A stretch of 21,643 bases of DNA from JBGOUJ01 sp041477005 (GTDB lineage Bacteria > Acidobacteriota > Terriglobia > Bryobacterales > JACQDG01). Position 1 is the first letter of the stretch; every line of letters begins with the position of its first letter. Position numbers and translations under genes: made by a program. Of the stretch, positions 14,994-21,643 are shown one piece after another. The stretch lies in NCBI GenBank assembly GCA_041477005.1, contig JBGOUJ010000048.1, forward strand, positions 1 through 21,643. Direction: 5' to 3'. The notes below the pieces were generated by a model. It saw only the letters and a list, made by a program, of their open reading frames with translations. It had not been told where the DNA came from and searched no databases.

Positions 14994-15072
14994 GATCTCG
15001 CGCAAAGGGGCAAAGAGCGCAAAGGAAACAAAGAAGCTTTTCTTGGCGTGCTTGACGTCTTTGCACGAGATC
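14994..15072. repeat. 79-bp element with 14-bp inverted termini
   Basis: The ends GATCTCGCGCAAAG (14994-15007) and CTTTGCACGAGATC (15059-15072) are inverted copies with one mismatch. The inside holds GCAAAG repeats and a near-palindrome AGAAGCTTTTCT. It is non-coding, lies just after the transferase stop, and is unlike the AACCACAGATG family. Confidence 0.7.
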
Positions 15073-15094
15073 GGCACTTGGGGCGACCGCTTCC

Positions 15095-15775
15095 TTACGG
15101 TCGCGGCGCGAAAGCGGGATTGATCGAATTGAGCCATTTCCTGGTGTGGCGGCCAAGATGGGGCTCGGCGGCGAGACGGCGCAGGTCTTCCGGGGTATCT
15201 ACGTCGTAGTGTTGCGGCAGATAGGCCGGCGGTTGGCCGCAGCGCTCCAGGGCGGCGGCAGTCTGTACCAGGGTGCGGGGGGAGGACCACTCGACGGCTT
15301 CGAACATCTGGAGGTGCGGGCGGCGGCAGCCGATGGCGTAGTAGCCGCCGTCTGCGGTCGGGCCGAGCAACGACGGTGATTGGAGGAGCAGGTCGGCCCA
15401 CGGGGCGATGGTGGAGGAGGGCAGAGCGGGGCTGTCGCTGCCGAGGATGAGCAACGGTCCGAAGCCGGAGGCCTGCATCTGCTCAAAGCAGTGGAGCAGT
15501 CGCTCGCCGAGATCCGCTCCGTGCTGCAGGCGAAGGCGGGACCCGAGGGCGCCGCCGGCCAGCGCACGCCATGCGGCGTGGTCTCGGTCGGTGTAGAGAA
15601 ACAATGCGGTCGCGGGGGCGAAGACGAGGAGCATCTCCCACATGTCGCGGACGAAGGCGCGATAGAGATCACAGACCTGCTCGGCCGAAAGGCGGCCGAG
15701 CAGGCGAGTCTTCACCAACCCGGGTATGGGGGCGCGGGCGAACAGGGCGATGGCGGGCTTCCTGGGCGGCTTCAT
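15095..15775 (-). CDS. TIGR04282/DUF2064 family transferase
   Basis: This 226-residue protein has a nucleotidyltransferase/GT-A-like fold of the family called rSAM/selenodomain-associated transferase 1. Visible blocks are ALFARAPIPGLVKTRLL near the N-terminus, ATALFLYTD, LGERLLHCFEQM, LLILGSDSPALP and LLGPTADGGYYAIGCRRP, all in the usual order, with normal length. The biochemical reaction of the family is not settled; nucleotide-sugar or glycosyl transfer is the usual guess. I favour MKPPRKPAIALF (15775) over an upstream TTG. It is separated from the ArsA-family gene by the 79-bp repeat and is divergent from the cytochrome gene. Confidence 0.87.
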   Translation of the reverse strand: MKPPRKPAIALFARAPIPGLVKTRLLGRLSAEQVCDLYRAFVRDMWEMLLVFAPATALFLYTDRDHAAWRALAGGALGSRLRLQHGADLGERLLHCFEQMQASGFGPLLILGSDSPALPSSTIAPWADLLLQSPSLLGPTADGGYYAIGCRRPHLQMFEAVEWSSPRTLVQTAAALERCGQPPAYLPQHYDVDTPEDLRRLAAEPHLGRHTRKWLNSINPAFAPRP

Positions 15776-15781
15776 GGAGCA

Positions 15782-15801
15782 GACAGGCAAGAAGGCCTGT
15801 C
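15782..15801. repeat. Short perfect hairpin between divergent genes
   Basis: GACAGGC-AAGAAG-GCCTGTC has 7-bp arms and a 6-base loop. It lies in the 68-base divergent spacer between the transferase and cytochrome genes, so it may be a repeat element or an operator. Confidence 0.55.
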
Positions 15802-15827
15802 CTACGGTAAAATTAAAGATTAAACCC

Positions 15828-15833
15828 AGGAGG
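15828..15833 (+). promoter_or_regulatory. Ribosome binding site of the cytochrome c gene
   Basis: A full AGGAGG lies ten bases before the ATG at 15844. TAAAAT at 15808-15813 is a possible -10. Confidence 0.6.
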
Positions 15834-15843
15834 AACCTGCTGC

Positions 15844-16218
15844 ATGACGAAGTCCAAGATAATCGCTGTAGCTGTGGCTCTTAGCTTGGCGGTGTCGCTT
15901 TCCTTCGCACAGAAATCCAAGAAGCCGAAGGGCGGCAAGACCGAGACTGCCAAGACGGCGGCGAAGGGGGACGCGGCCAAGGGTAAGGAGATTTTCGAGT
16001 CGAAATGCATCGTCTGCCACAACGCCGATAGCAAGGACAAGAAGATCGGCCCCGGGCTGCAAGGGGTGAAGGACGGCAAGCTGCCGAGCGGCAAGGACGC
16101 GACCCACGACAAGATCCTGGAGGTTGTCGACGCGGGCGGCGGCGGCATGCCCGCCTACAAAGAGCTGCTGACCGACGAAGAGAAGGAAGACGCCGTCGCC
16201 TACGTGTTGACGTTGTAG
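15844..16218 (+). CDS. Small periplasmic class I cytochrome c
   Basis: This 124-residue protein has a signal peptide (MTKSKIIAVAVALSLAVSLS, then FA), a Lys/Ala-rich linker, and one cytochrome c domain. The haem site is CIVCH (Cys55, Cys58, His59) and the sixth ligand is probably Met102 in GGGGMPAYK. The C-terminal helix DEEKEDAVAYVLTL is typical. It would carry electrons in the periplasm; the partner oxidoreductase is not in this window. A strong AGGAGG is upstream. The 193 bases after its stop show no gene or clear terminator. Confidence 0.93.
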   Translation: MTKSKIIAVAVALSLAVSLSFAQKSKKPKGGKTETAKTAAKGDAAKGKEIFESKCIVCHNADSKDKKIGPGLQGVKDGKLPSGKDATHDKILEVVDAGGGGMPAYKELLTDEEKEDAVAYVLTL

Positions 16219-16411
16219 CGGGCGGGCGTTTGGCAGGTCGGCAGAGGCAAGCGACCGGGCGTGCGAGGCGGACGCCAGCCAGTCGAGCACCTACCGGGCC
16301 GGCCACCGAAAATCCATAGAAAGCTACGACCCTTGAAGCCGCGCGGAGAGGTAAGGCTCGCTCGGCGCCCGCAAGAAACGTCCCTGCCGCGCCACGCGCC
16401 GCACGAGTTGG

Positions 16412-17926
16412 TCAGGGGAGGTTGTAGCGGAAGCTGGTGTAGATCATGTGGGTGCGGCCGAAGCTTCCGGTCGTGCTGGTCTCCCAAAGCTTGCGGATCA
16501 CGTAGGCATAATCCAAAGAGTAAGATAGATTGCTGAGACCTTCCCCGCGCCAGAAAGTGTGGCGGAAACCGACGGACGCCTGCGAGACCGCGCGGTTATC
16601 GAGCGTCGAGCCGAGGGGAGCGCCAAATCCGACGAAGGAGCCGTCCGGCATCCGGTAGACGGCGCGCTTCCCGTAGACCAATCCATAATAGCCGTACAAG
16701 TTGAGGTTGGGAGTGGCCTTGGCTTCGACTCCTTGCAGGGTGGAGTAGGTCGTGATGCGCACCAGCCGGCCGTCGGGCCGGACCACGACGTCGGGGACGA
16801 GGGCCTGGGCGTAGCGGCCGCCGCCGGCGGATGCAAGATTCTGGGTCACCAGATCGATTCGGGAACCGGCATGGATGACGCCGGCGACGCTGAAGCCGCC
16901 GCCGAGGGCACGGTCATCCCGGCCTCGAGAGATCGAATAGACCTGGAAGCTGCGTCCGATGGCGACCGCTTCGAGATGGGCAATGGACGTGTCGTAGGCA
17001 GCCTTGATCAGAAAGTCGGGGCGAATGTTGGATCCGGGGTTGGTGCGGCGGTCCAGGCCGACAACATCTTGAGGAACTTCGAGCGAATCGAGGACATTTT
17101 GCTCAGGGTTTTCGAGCGCCGCCGCCAGGTGCAGGCGCTTCCAATGGCGCGTCGCGCGAATCGTAGCCTGGCGGGTCCAGGCCAGGCCGACGGAATAGTT
17201 CGGATCCGGCAGCATCGTGTGCATGATTTCGTACGGCCTGGGGGAGATACCCACCCGGTTGGGAGCGAGCAGCGTCCAGGACTGACCGCCCAACAGCTCC
17301 CAGTGCTCGCCGCGAAACTGTGCCCAGTAGAGGCGCAGGCGGAGGGTGTGGGAGTTGCTGCCGGCAAAGACGTTGGGCTGGGCGTTGCCGAGGAAATCCA
17401 TCTCGGCATAGGAAGTCACATCGCGCCCAGCCAAACGGGTATCCAGTTGCACGCTCAAGCGGGAGTGATTGGCGGCGCCGCGAAACTCGGCAAGACGGGC
17501 TTCCGGCGCCTGCTGGAGCGGGATGGAGCCGAAGGAGGTGGCGATGCCAGTGCCGGTGAAAGATGATCGGTAGACCGACGTGACATCGGCATAGCCGGAG
17601 ATGTGCAAGCGCGTGGACGAGAGAGCGGTTTGTGCTGATGGAGAGGGTGTGCTTTCGGGCGGCGGCTCGGCGGCCGGTGAGGAGGCGGCTTGGGCACTCG
17701 CGTTCGAAGCGGGCGATACAGCAGGGGAGCCGGCGAAACCGGCCAGGCGGGCCACAAACTTCTCCAGAGCTGCGATGCGAGCATTCATTTGTTGCATCTG
17801 CACGGTTTGGGCGTCCAACTGCTGACGCAAGAGTGCGATGGTTCCCGCGTCCGGAGCCGCGGAAACGCTTCGGCTGACGAGCCAGCCGAGAAACAAAGTA
17901 CGGATGATCCGCCCTGTGAGTCTCAT
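16412..17926 (-). CDS. Outer-membrane porin with N-terminal coiled coil
   Basis: This 504-residue protein is a likely trimeric outer-membrane beta-barrel of the DcaP or OprO/P-like type. It starts with signal peptide MRLTGRIIRTLFLGWLVSRS, then a short heptad region (LLRQQLDAQTVQMQQMNARI), then a Pro/Ala/Ser linker. The barrel has alternating strands such as HISGYADVTSVYRSSF, RLSVQLDTRLAGRDVTSYAE, HTLRLRLYWAQFRGEHWELL and ending MIYTSFRYNLP. The final residue is Pro, not the usual aromatic, although Tyr is three residues in. I chose the ATG at 17926 because it begins the signal peptide; an upstream in-frame extension to 18031 is not plausible. An AGGAG lies 10 bases upstream. Phosphate or another small anion or acid is a possible cargo, given the Pho-like box. 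Confidence 0.82.
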   Translation of the reverse strand: MRLTGRIIRTLFLGWLVSRSVSAAPDAGTIALLRQQLDAQTVQMQQMNARIAALEKFVARLAGFAGSPAVSPASNASAQAASSPAAEPPPESTPSPSAQTALSSTRLHISGYADVTSVYRSSFTGTGIATSFGSIPLQQAPEARLAEFRGAANHSRLSVQLDTRLAGRDVTSYAEMDFLGNAQPNVFAGSNSHTLRLRLYWAQFRGEHWELLGGQSWTLLAPNRVGISPRPYEIMHTMLPDPNYSVGLAWTRQATIRATRHWKRLHLAAALENPEQNVLDSLEVPQDVVGLDRRTNPGSNIRPDFLIKAAYDTSIAHLEAVAIGRSFQVYSISRGRDDRALGGGFSVAGVIHAGSRIDLVTQNLASAGGGRYAQALVPDVVVRPDGRLVRITTYSTLQGVEAKATPNLNLYGYYGLVYGKRAVYRMPDGSFVGFGAPLGSTLDNRAVSQASVGFRHTFWRGEGLSNLSYSLDYAYVIRKLWETSTTGSFGRTHMIYTSFRYNLP

Positions 17927-17975
17927 GTGCCAACAGCTCCTGCTGTAGAGGTTTTGCAACACTCCTTTAATATAG

Positions 17976-17993
17976 CTGTAACCTTGCTGTAAC
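17976..17993. promoter_or_regulatory. Pho-box-like direct repeat upstream of the porin gene
   Basis: The plus strand reads CTGTAAC-CTTG-CTGTAAC, two identical 7-mers with an 11-bp period, as in PhoB boxes (CTGTCAT-N4-CTGTCAT). It lies 50 bases before the porin ATG. Next to it the minus strand has TATATT (17969-17974), a possible -10. The orientation is opposite to the gene and the gap to the -10 is short, so PhoB control is only a hypothesis. Confidence 0.4.
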
Positions 17994-18042
17994 AAACAGG
18001 AGGGGACCTTGGGGGCAGCGCAGTGTGGCAAAGACCGGAGGC

Positions 18043-18597
18043 TTATCCCACTTCCATGAAGTAGTAGCCGATCATGTGGCAGATGGTGAAGTGCGCTTCC
18101 TCGATGCGGCCCATGTGGGGAATGGGGACGTGGACGCTGAGCTGGGAGAGGGGGGCGAGCTGGCCGCCGTCGCGGCCGGAGAGGCCGATGCTGCAGCAGC
18201 CGATGGAGTTGGCGTATTCGACGGCGCGGAGGACATTGGGGGAGTTTCCGCTCCCGCTGATGGCGAGGAGGACGTCGCCCGAGGCGGCGAAGTTGCGGAG
18301 CTGCTCGACGAAGACCTGGTCATAGCCGATGTCGTTGGCGTAGGCGGTGATGGTGGGGAGCGAGTCGGTGAGGGCCATGATGCGGAAGCGGGTGGGGCGG
18401 CCGTAGCTGGCGCCCTTTACCATGTCGCAGACAAAGTGGGAGGCGGTGGAGGCGCTGCCGCCGTTGCCGCAGACGAAGATGCTGCGGCCTGCATCGCGGG
18501 CGCGGGCGAGGATGCGGATCGCCTCTTCGACCTTGTCGAGTGGAATCCCGTCAATTGCTTCCAGCAGCTTGCCGCGGTATTGTTCCGGAAAAGTCAT
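18043..18597 (-). CDS. gmhA: SIS-domain phosphosugar isomerase, GmhA-like
   Basis: This 184-residue cytoplasmic protein resembles sedoheptulose-7-phosphate isomerase, the first enzyme of heptose synthesis for lipopolysaccharide. GNGGSASTASHF (44-55) is the phosphate-binding SIS loop, with ISGSGNSPNVLRA in the second loop. Where GmhA has metal or catalytic His, Glu, Gln and His, this protein shows His54, Asp58, Glu166 and His174. The spacings are the same but the two central residues are changed. The length is typical. It is the last gene of an operon with ROK and PfkB kinases, 30 bases after the ROK gene. A related ketose-phosphate isomerase with another substrate is possible. Confidence 0.8.
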   Translation of the reverse strand: MTFPEQYRGKLLEAIDGIPLDKVEEAIRILARARDAGRSIFVCGNGGSASTASHFVCDMVKGASYGRPTRFRIMALTDSLPTITAYANDIGYDQVFVEQLRNFAASGDVLLAISGSGNSPNVLRAVEYANSIGCCSIGLSGRDGGQLAPLSQLSVHVPIPHMGRIEEAHFTICHMIGYYFMEVG

Positions 18598-18627
18598 TTC
18601 GTAGTCATTTTCCCGGGAGCCGCACCC

Positions 18628-19497
18628 TCACAGGCCCGAGCGGCGCCCGGGCTCGGAAACGAGAGCGAGCGCGCCCCAGAGAACCGAGTCGTCGCCGAGA
18701 GCGGCGGGCTGCACGTCGATTGTGACCGGGAGCGACGCCGGGATCTGGCGGCCGAGCTCGGCACGGAGGCCGGCAAACAACGGGTCGCCGGCCTTGCTCA
18801 AGCCGCCGCCGATCACGATGCGATCCGGGTTCAGCAGCATCAGGGCGGCGCGGAGGCCGCGAGCCAGATCCCGCGTGTAGCCGGCGCGAAAGGCCGCATC
18901 CTGTAGCAAGTCGGCGGCGGCGCGTCCGGTGCGGGCCTCGATGGCGCGGCCGGAGCAGAGCGCCTCGAAGCAGCCGCGGGCGCCGCAGGAGCACTCCGGG
19001 CCATCGGGGTCGAGCGGAATGTGACCCAGCTCACCGGCCAGTGAATCCGCCCCCCGGATTATCTTACCATCCAGCAGCAGGCCCGCCCCGATGCCGGTGG
19101 AGAGGGTGACGTAGAGGAGCGAGCGGGCGCCCCGGCCGGCGCCGGCGGTGTACTCGCCGAGGGCGCCGAGGTTGGCGTCGTTGTCCATGCGGCAGGGGAC
19201 GCGGAGGGCCGCTTCGAGGGTCGAGGCGAGCGGGAAATTCTGCCAGCCGCCGACGTGCATGGAGCGGCCGACGCACTGGCGAGCGAAGTCCACCGGGCCG
19301 CCGAAACCGATGCCGCAGGCCGCTACGCCCGCCTCGATGCTCCATTCGCCGGCGAGCGTGGAGAGGCGCTCGACCATCCAGGAGCGGCCGCCGGCTACGT
19401 CGGTGGGATAGGTCTCCCGGCGAATCAGGCGGCGGTCGTCGAACAGCGCCAGGGAATGCTTGGTGCCGCCGATGTCGATGGCCAGGACATGTATCAA
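18628..19497 (-). CDS. ROK-family sugar kinase
   Basis: This 289-residue kinase would phosphorylate a free hexose or N-acyl hexosamine with ATP. DIGGTK (8-13) is the phosphate loop, FGGPVD and MDNDAN (catalytic Asp107) are in place, and the ROK zinc site is complete: GHIPLD (His159) and CSCGARGC (Cys169, Cys171, Cys176). NPDRIVIGGGLSKAGDPLF is the adenosine region. The start is TTG (19495-19497), overlapping the PfkB stop as TTGA. No ATG or GTG is available before DIGGTK in this frame. Coupling to the PfkB gene suggests the two kinases act in one pathway. Confidence 0.9.
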   Translation of the reverse strand: MIHVLAIDIGGTKHSLALFDDRRLIRRETYPTDVAGGRSWMVERLSTLAGEWSIEAGVAACGIGFGGPVDFARQCVGRSMHVGGWQNFPLASTLEAALRVPCRMDNDANLGALGEYTAGAGRGARSLLYVTLSTGIGAGLLLDGKIIRGADSLAGELGHIPLDPDGPECSCGARGCFEALCSGRAIEARTGRAAADLLQDAAFRAGYTRDLARGLRAALMLLNPDRIVIGGGLSKAGDPLFAGLRAELGRQIPASLPVTIDVQPAALGDDSVLWGALALVSEPGRRSGL

Positions 19498-20483
19498 TTC
19501 AGGCGCACCGCCGCCTTAGCCAGGATCTCTTCCGGGGCGGCGGTGCCGGTGCCCTTTTTCATGATGGTGATGCTGGAGACGAGGTTGCCAAAGCGGATGG
19601 CGGTGGGAAAATCGCCGCTGGCGCGAAGGGCCAGGGCCAGGCCGGCGGCGAAGCTGTCGCCGGCGCCGCAGATGTCCACCGGATGAGAAACATTTTCGGA
19701 TGGAATCAAGTGCTCGGCGCGCTCATCGACCAGCAGAACGCCGCGGTTTCCCTGGGTGACGAGCAGGGGGCGACTGCCGATGGCGCCGCGCAGGCGCTGA
19801 AAATCAGTCTGGCCGAACAGGCGCCGGCAGGCGGCGACGGCCTCGTCGTTGTTGGGCTTGGCCACCACGTTACGGAAGCGCTCGATGCGGGCGCGGGAAT
19901 CGGCGATGATCGCCTTGTGGGGGTAGCGCTCGGCCACATCGGAGATCAGGTCGCGGAGCCAGTCGGTAACCACGCCCCCGGCCTGGGTTTCGGCCTGGTC
20001 GGAGACCAGGATCACGTCAAACTCCTGGAAGTGGGCGTTGAAGTTGGCGATGAGCTGATTCTCGACGTCGGCCGGCAGGGGGCGGGTGTTGATGAAATCG
20101 CAGCGGGGCAAATCCTCGACGCCGGTCGCGGAGTTGAGGAGCTTGGTGTAAGTGAAGGTCTGGAGGCCGCGGGAGGCGACCAGGAGGTTGTGCTCGATGC
20201 GGCGCTCGGCCAGCGCCCGGCCGAGCTCGAAGCCGAAGCCATCCTGGCCGATGGCGCCGATGACCGAGACGCGGCCGGCGCCCAGAGCGACCAGGTTGCT
20301 GGCGATGGTGCCGCCGGCGCCGGGGGTGGTCTCGGTCGCGGTGATGCCGATGCGCGGGATGCCGGTTTCGCGCGAAGGCTCGGCGACGGAGGGATCGTAA
20401 TCGCACCAGCGGTCGAGGCAGATATCGCCCACGACCAGGGCGCTGAAGCCGGAGAACTTGGCGATCAGGTCGGGGAGGTTCAT
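19494..20483 (-). CDS. PfkB-family kinase similar to the HldE/RfaE kinase domain
   Basis: This 329-residue ribokinase-fold enzyme resembles the N-terminal domain of HldE, which phosphorylates heptose-7-phosphate at C1. It starts with LVVGDICLDRWCDYDPS, then PGAGGTIASNLVALGA, VIGAIGQDGFG, the AKPNNDEA region, and the signature DICGAGDSFAAGLALAL (270-286, catalytic base Asp276). The cytidylyltransferase-like half of HldE is missing, so this would be a stand-alone (HldA-type) kinase. The ATG overlaps the upstream gene's stop as ATGA. Another sugar-phosphate substrate is possible. Confidence 0.87.
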   Translation of the reverse strand: MNLPDLIAKFSGFSALVVGDICLDRWCDYDPSVAEPSRETGIPRIGITATETTPGAGGTIASNLVALGAGRVSVIGAIGQDGFGFELGRALAERRIEHNLLVASRGLQTFTYTKLLNSATGVEDLPRCDFINTRPLPADVENQLIANFNAHFQEFDVILVSDQAETQAGGVVTDWLRDLISDVAERYPHKAIIADSRARIERFRNVVAKPNNDEAVAACRRLFGQTDFQRLRGAIGSRPLLVTQGNRGVLLVDERAEHLIPSENVSHPVDICGAGDSFAAGLALALRASGDFPTAIRFGNLVSSITIMKKGTGTAAPEEILAKAAVRLN

Positions 20484-21454
20484 TTGCCGGCCTCCGCCAG
20501 GATGGCCCGGCGCAGGGCCGGCAGAGTGGCGCGATGATCACCGCAGAAATAGAGGCTCTCGCCGCCGTCGGCCACCGTGCGCACCAGGATCGTCTTGTGG
20601 GGGCGGAAGTAGTAGCCGGGGTCCGATTTGGGCAGCTCGCGGTGGTAGTCGCCGGCGATGGGCACCAGATCGAACACGGCGGTGAGGAAATGACAGATCT
20701 GGCGGTCGCTCTGGTGGGCCACGTTGCGGACCATGGAGAGCGCCTTCAGGTAGACCTCGGGGCCCATGATGGCCGAGCCGAAGCTGAGCAGGACGCCGCC
20801 TTCGAGGCCGTCGACGGCACGGGTGAAGATGAGGAAGTCGCGATAGCTGGCCTTGCCGAGCGCGGCCCCGTCGCAGTTGGGGTGCTCGTGGATGATGTCG
20901 TAGCCGATGCCGACGTGGACCGTGGCGGGAACGCCGCGGCGATAGGCGGCGGCGAAGACGCTGACGTCCTTGTGGGGGAAATCGCTCCCGGCGATGCGGC
21001 GGCCGATGTTTTCACCGAGTCCCAGGTCGCAGCCGGCGGCTTCGCCGATCCAGTCGTTGAGCTCGCCGGTTTCCTGCCAGAGGCCGAACTCGCCGCTGCG
21101 GATGTAGCGGGCGACGCTCTCGGTCGAGGCGCCGATGCGGGCGAGCTCGTAATCATGAATGACGCCGGCCCCGTTGAAGGCGAGGTGGGTGAGCCAGCCG
21201 CCCTCGATCAGATCGATCAGGTGGCGGGAGACGCCGACCTTGAGGACGTGGGCTCCGAGCATCAGGATGCGGGCGGAGCCGTGGCGGCGGGCCTCGACCA
21301 GGCGGGCGGCGACGGTCGGGAGCTGCGGGTGATCGAAGGCCGGCTCGGCGGCCCCGAGCGGGAGCAGCGCGCTCAGGTCCATGTCGTGACGTCGCTCGGC
21401 CAGCGGCTTGATCAGCAGGCGGGAGCGGTCAAACGTGGGATAGCGCGAAGGCAT
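20480..21454 (-). CDS. Deoxyhypusine-synthase-like protein
   Basis: This 324-residue protein has a Rossmann-like NAD-binding layout that I compare with deoxyhypusine synthase. ARILMLGAHVLKVGVSRHLI then LIEGGWLTHLAFNGAGVIHD matches the synthase's N-terminal sheet. SVFAAAYRRGVPATVHVGIG then YDIIHEHPN, and LLSFGSAIMGPEVYLKALSM, match later blocks. Bacterial relatives act in spermidine/homospermidine or unknown chemistry. I cannot confirm the catalytic lysine. It lies 16 bases after a HAD-type gene and is coupled to the PfkB kinase, which suggests a role in sugar or polyamine-like modification. The start ATG at 21454 is the best choice; an internal Met (MDLSALLPL) is a weaker alternative. Confidence 0.55.
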   Translation of the reverse strand: MPSRYPTFDRSRLLIKPLAERRHDMDLSALLPLGAAEPAFDHPQLPTVAARLVEARRHGSARILMLGAHVLKVGVSRHLIDLIEGGWLTHLAFNGAGVIHDYELARIGASTESVARYIRSGEFGLWQETGELNDWIGEAAGCDLGLGENIGRRIAGSDFPHKDVSVFAAAYRRGVPATVHVGIGYDIIHEHPNCDGAALGKASYRDFLIFTRAVDGLEGGVLLSFGSAIMGPEVYLKALSMVRNVAHQSDRQICHFLTAVFDLVPIAGDYHRELPKSDPGYYFRPHKTILVRTVADGGESLYFCGDHRATLPALRRAILAEAGK

Positions 21455-21470
21455 CGGGCATTCGGGCCGT

Positions 21471-21643
21471 TCACTCTGGAAATAGGGCCGACATCAACTC
21501 ATCGTAGCAATTGTAATTCGGAATGATCCAGTCGGCGCCGACGCCGGCCAGACGGCGGCGCTTGGTTTGATCGACGCGGACGCAGAGCGGCTCGTCGGTG
21601 GCCACGCCCACGGCGACGCCGCCGACTTCCTTGATGTTTTCAA
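21471..21643 (-). CDS. HAD-family phosphatase-like protein, C-terminal end only
   Basis: The 57 visible codons read ENIKEVGGVAVGVATDEPLC, then VRVDQTKRRRLAGVGADWII, then PNYNCYDELMSALFPE and TGA. This matches the last third of HAD phosphatases, where a residue like Asn/Asp in the GVAVGVA block follows motif IV and the end reads K..RL..AGAD.IIP.Y...LLE.LFPE. The catalytic DxD and motif II are off the right edge, so activity cannot be judged. It heads the visible part of the operon. Confidence 0.6.
   Translation of the reverse strand, partial: ENIKEVGGVAVGVATDEPLCVRVDQTKRRRLAGVGADWIIPNYNCYDELMSALFPE

Noticed and set aside
16219..16411. Possible gene or terminator after the cytochrome gene
   Set aside because: No conserved frame or clear stem plus T-run is visible in these 193 bases.
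20534..21526. A 330-codon plus-strand open frame
   Set aside because: It is antisense to the DHS-like gene, rich in Ala/Gly/Asp/Val typical of shadow frames, and has no motif.

Overview
The window looks like chromosomal DNA from a high-GC, Gram-negative-type soil bacterium, most likely an Acidobacteriota member near Solibacter/Bryobacterales. That placement is inferred from gene style, not from a marker gene. The clues are a secreted NHL beta-propeller with GYSGDGGPA-type repeats, a relic of an ADOP/MacB-type permease, short PilZ proteins, a predicted outer-membrane porin and abundant palindromic intergenic repeats. No rRNA, tRNA, CRISPR array, transposase or phage gene was seen.

Layout. 1-637: 5' part of an ArsN1-type GNAT acetyltransferase gene (minus), then a C-terminal relic of a urea/branched-chain amino-acid ABC ATPase. 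638-2848: APC-family permease with a cytoplasmic USP-like C-terminus. 2849-3169: a second relic, the C-terminus of an ADOP/MacB-like permease. 3170-7532 (minus): a sugar/polyol uptake operon in the order lipoprotein binding protein, double-ABC ATPase, RbsC-like permease, GlpF-like channel. The last three genes are joined by GTGA and ATGA overlaps. 7533-7857: a non-coding mosaic of inverted repeats. 7858-8934 (minus): secreted six-repeat NHL protein. 8991-12101 (plus): AddB-like PD-(D/E)XK/4Fe-4S nuclease whose nuclease domain is split by a ~150-residue repeat tract. 12037-12387 (minus): PilZ protein overlapping the nuclease gene tail to tail. 12486-13379 (plus): TIM-barrel isomerase/epimerase. 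13458-14920 (minus): ArsA/Get3-family ATPase plus a translationally coupled small protein. 15095-15775 (minus): TIGR04282/DUF2064 transferase. 15844-16218 (plus): small cytochrome c. 16412-17926 (minus): porin. 18043-21643 (minus): sugar-phosphate operon of HAD-like phosphatase (partial), deoxyhypusine-synthase-like protein, PfkB kinase, ROK kinase and GmhA-like SIS isomerase.

How the genes work together. The binding protein, ATPase, permease and glycerol-type channel probably import a small sugar or polyol. The SIS, PfkB, ROK and HAD genes resemble parts of heptose or sugar-phosphate activation. However, the cluster as seen has no nucleotidyltransferase, the SIS protein has altered metal-site residues, and there is an unexpected deoxyhypusine-synthase-like member, so it may be a non-standard route.

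The most unusual items are the 72-bp minisatellite inside the nuclease gene, a dispersed palindromic repeat family that abuts or enters gene ends, the SIS/ROK/PfkB/DHS-like/HAD cluster, a Pho-box-like direct repeat before the porin, and two gene relics flanking the APC permease.
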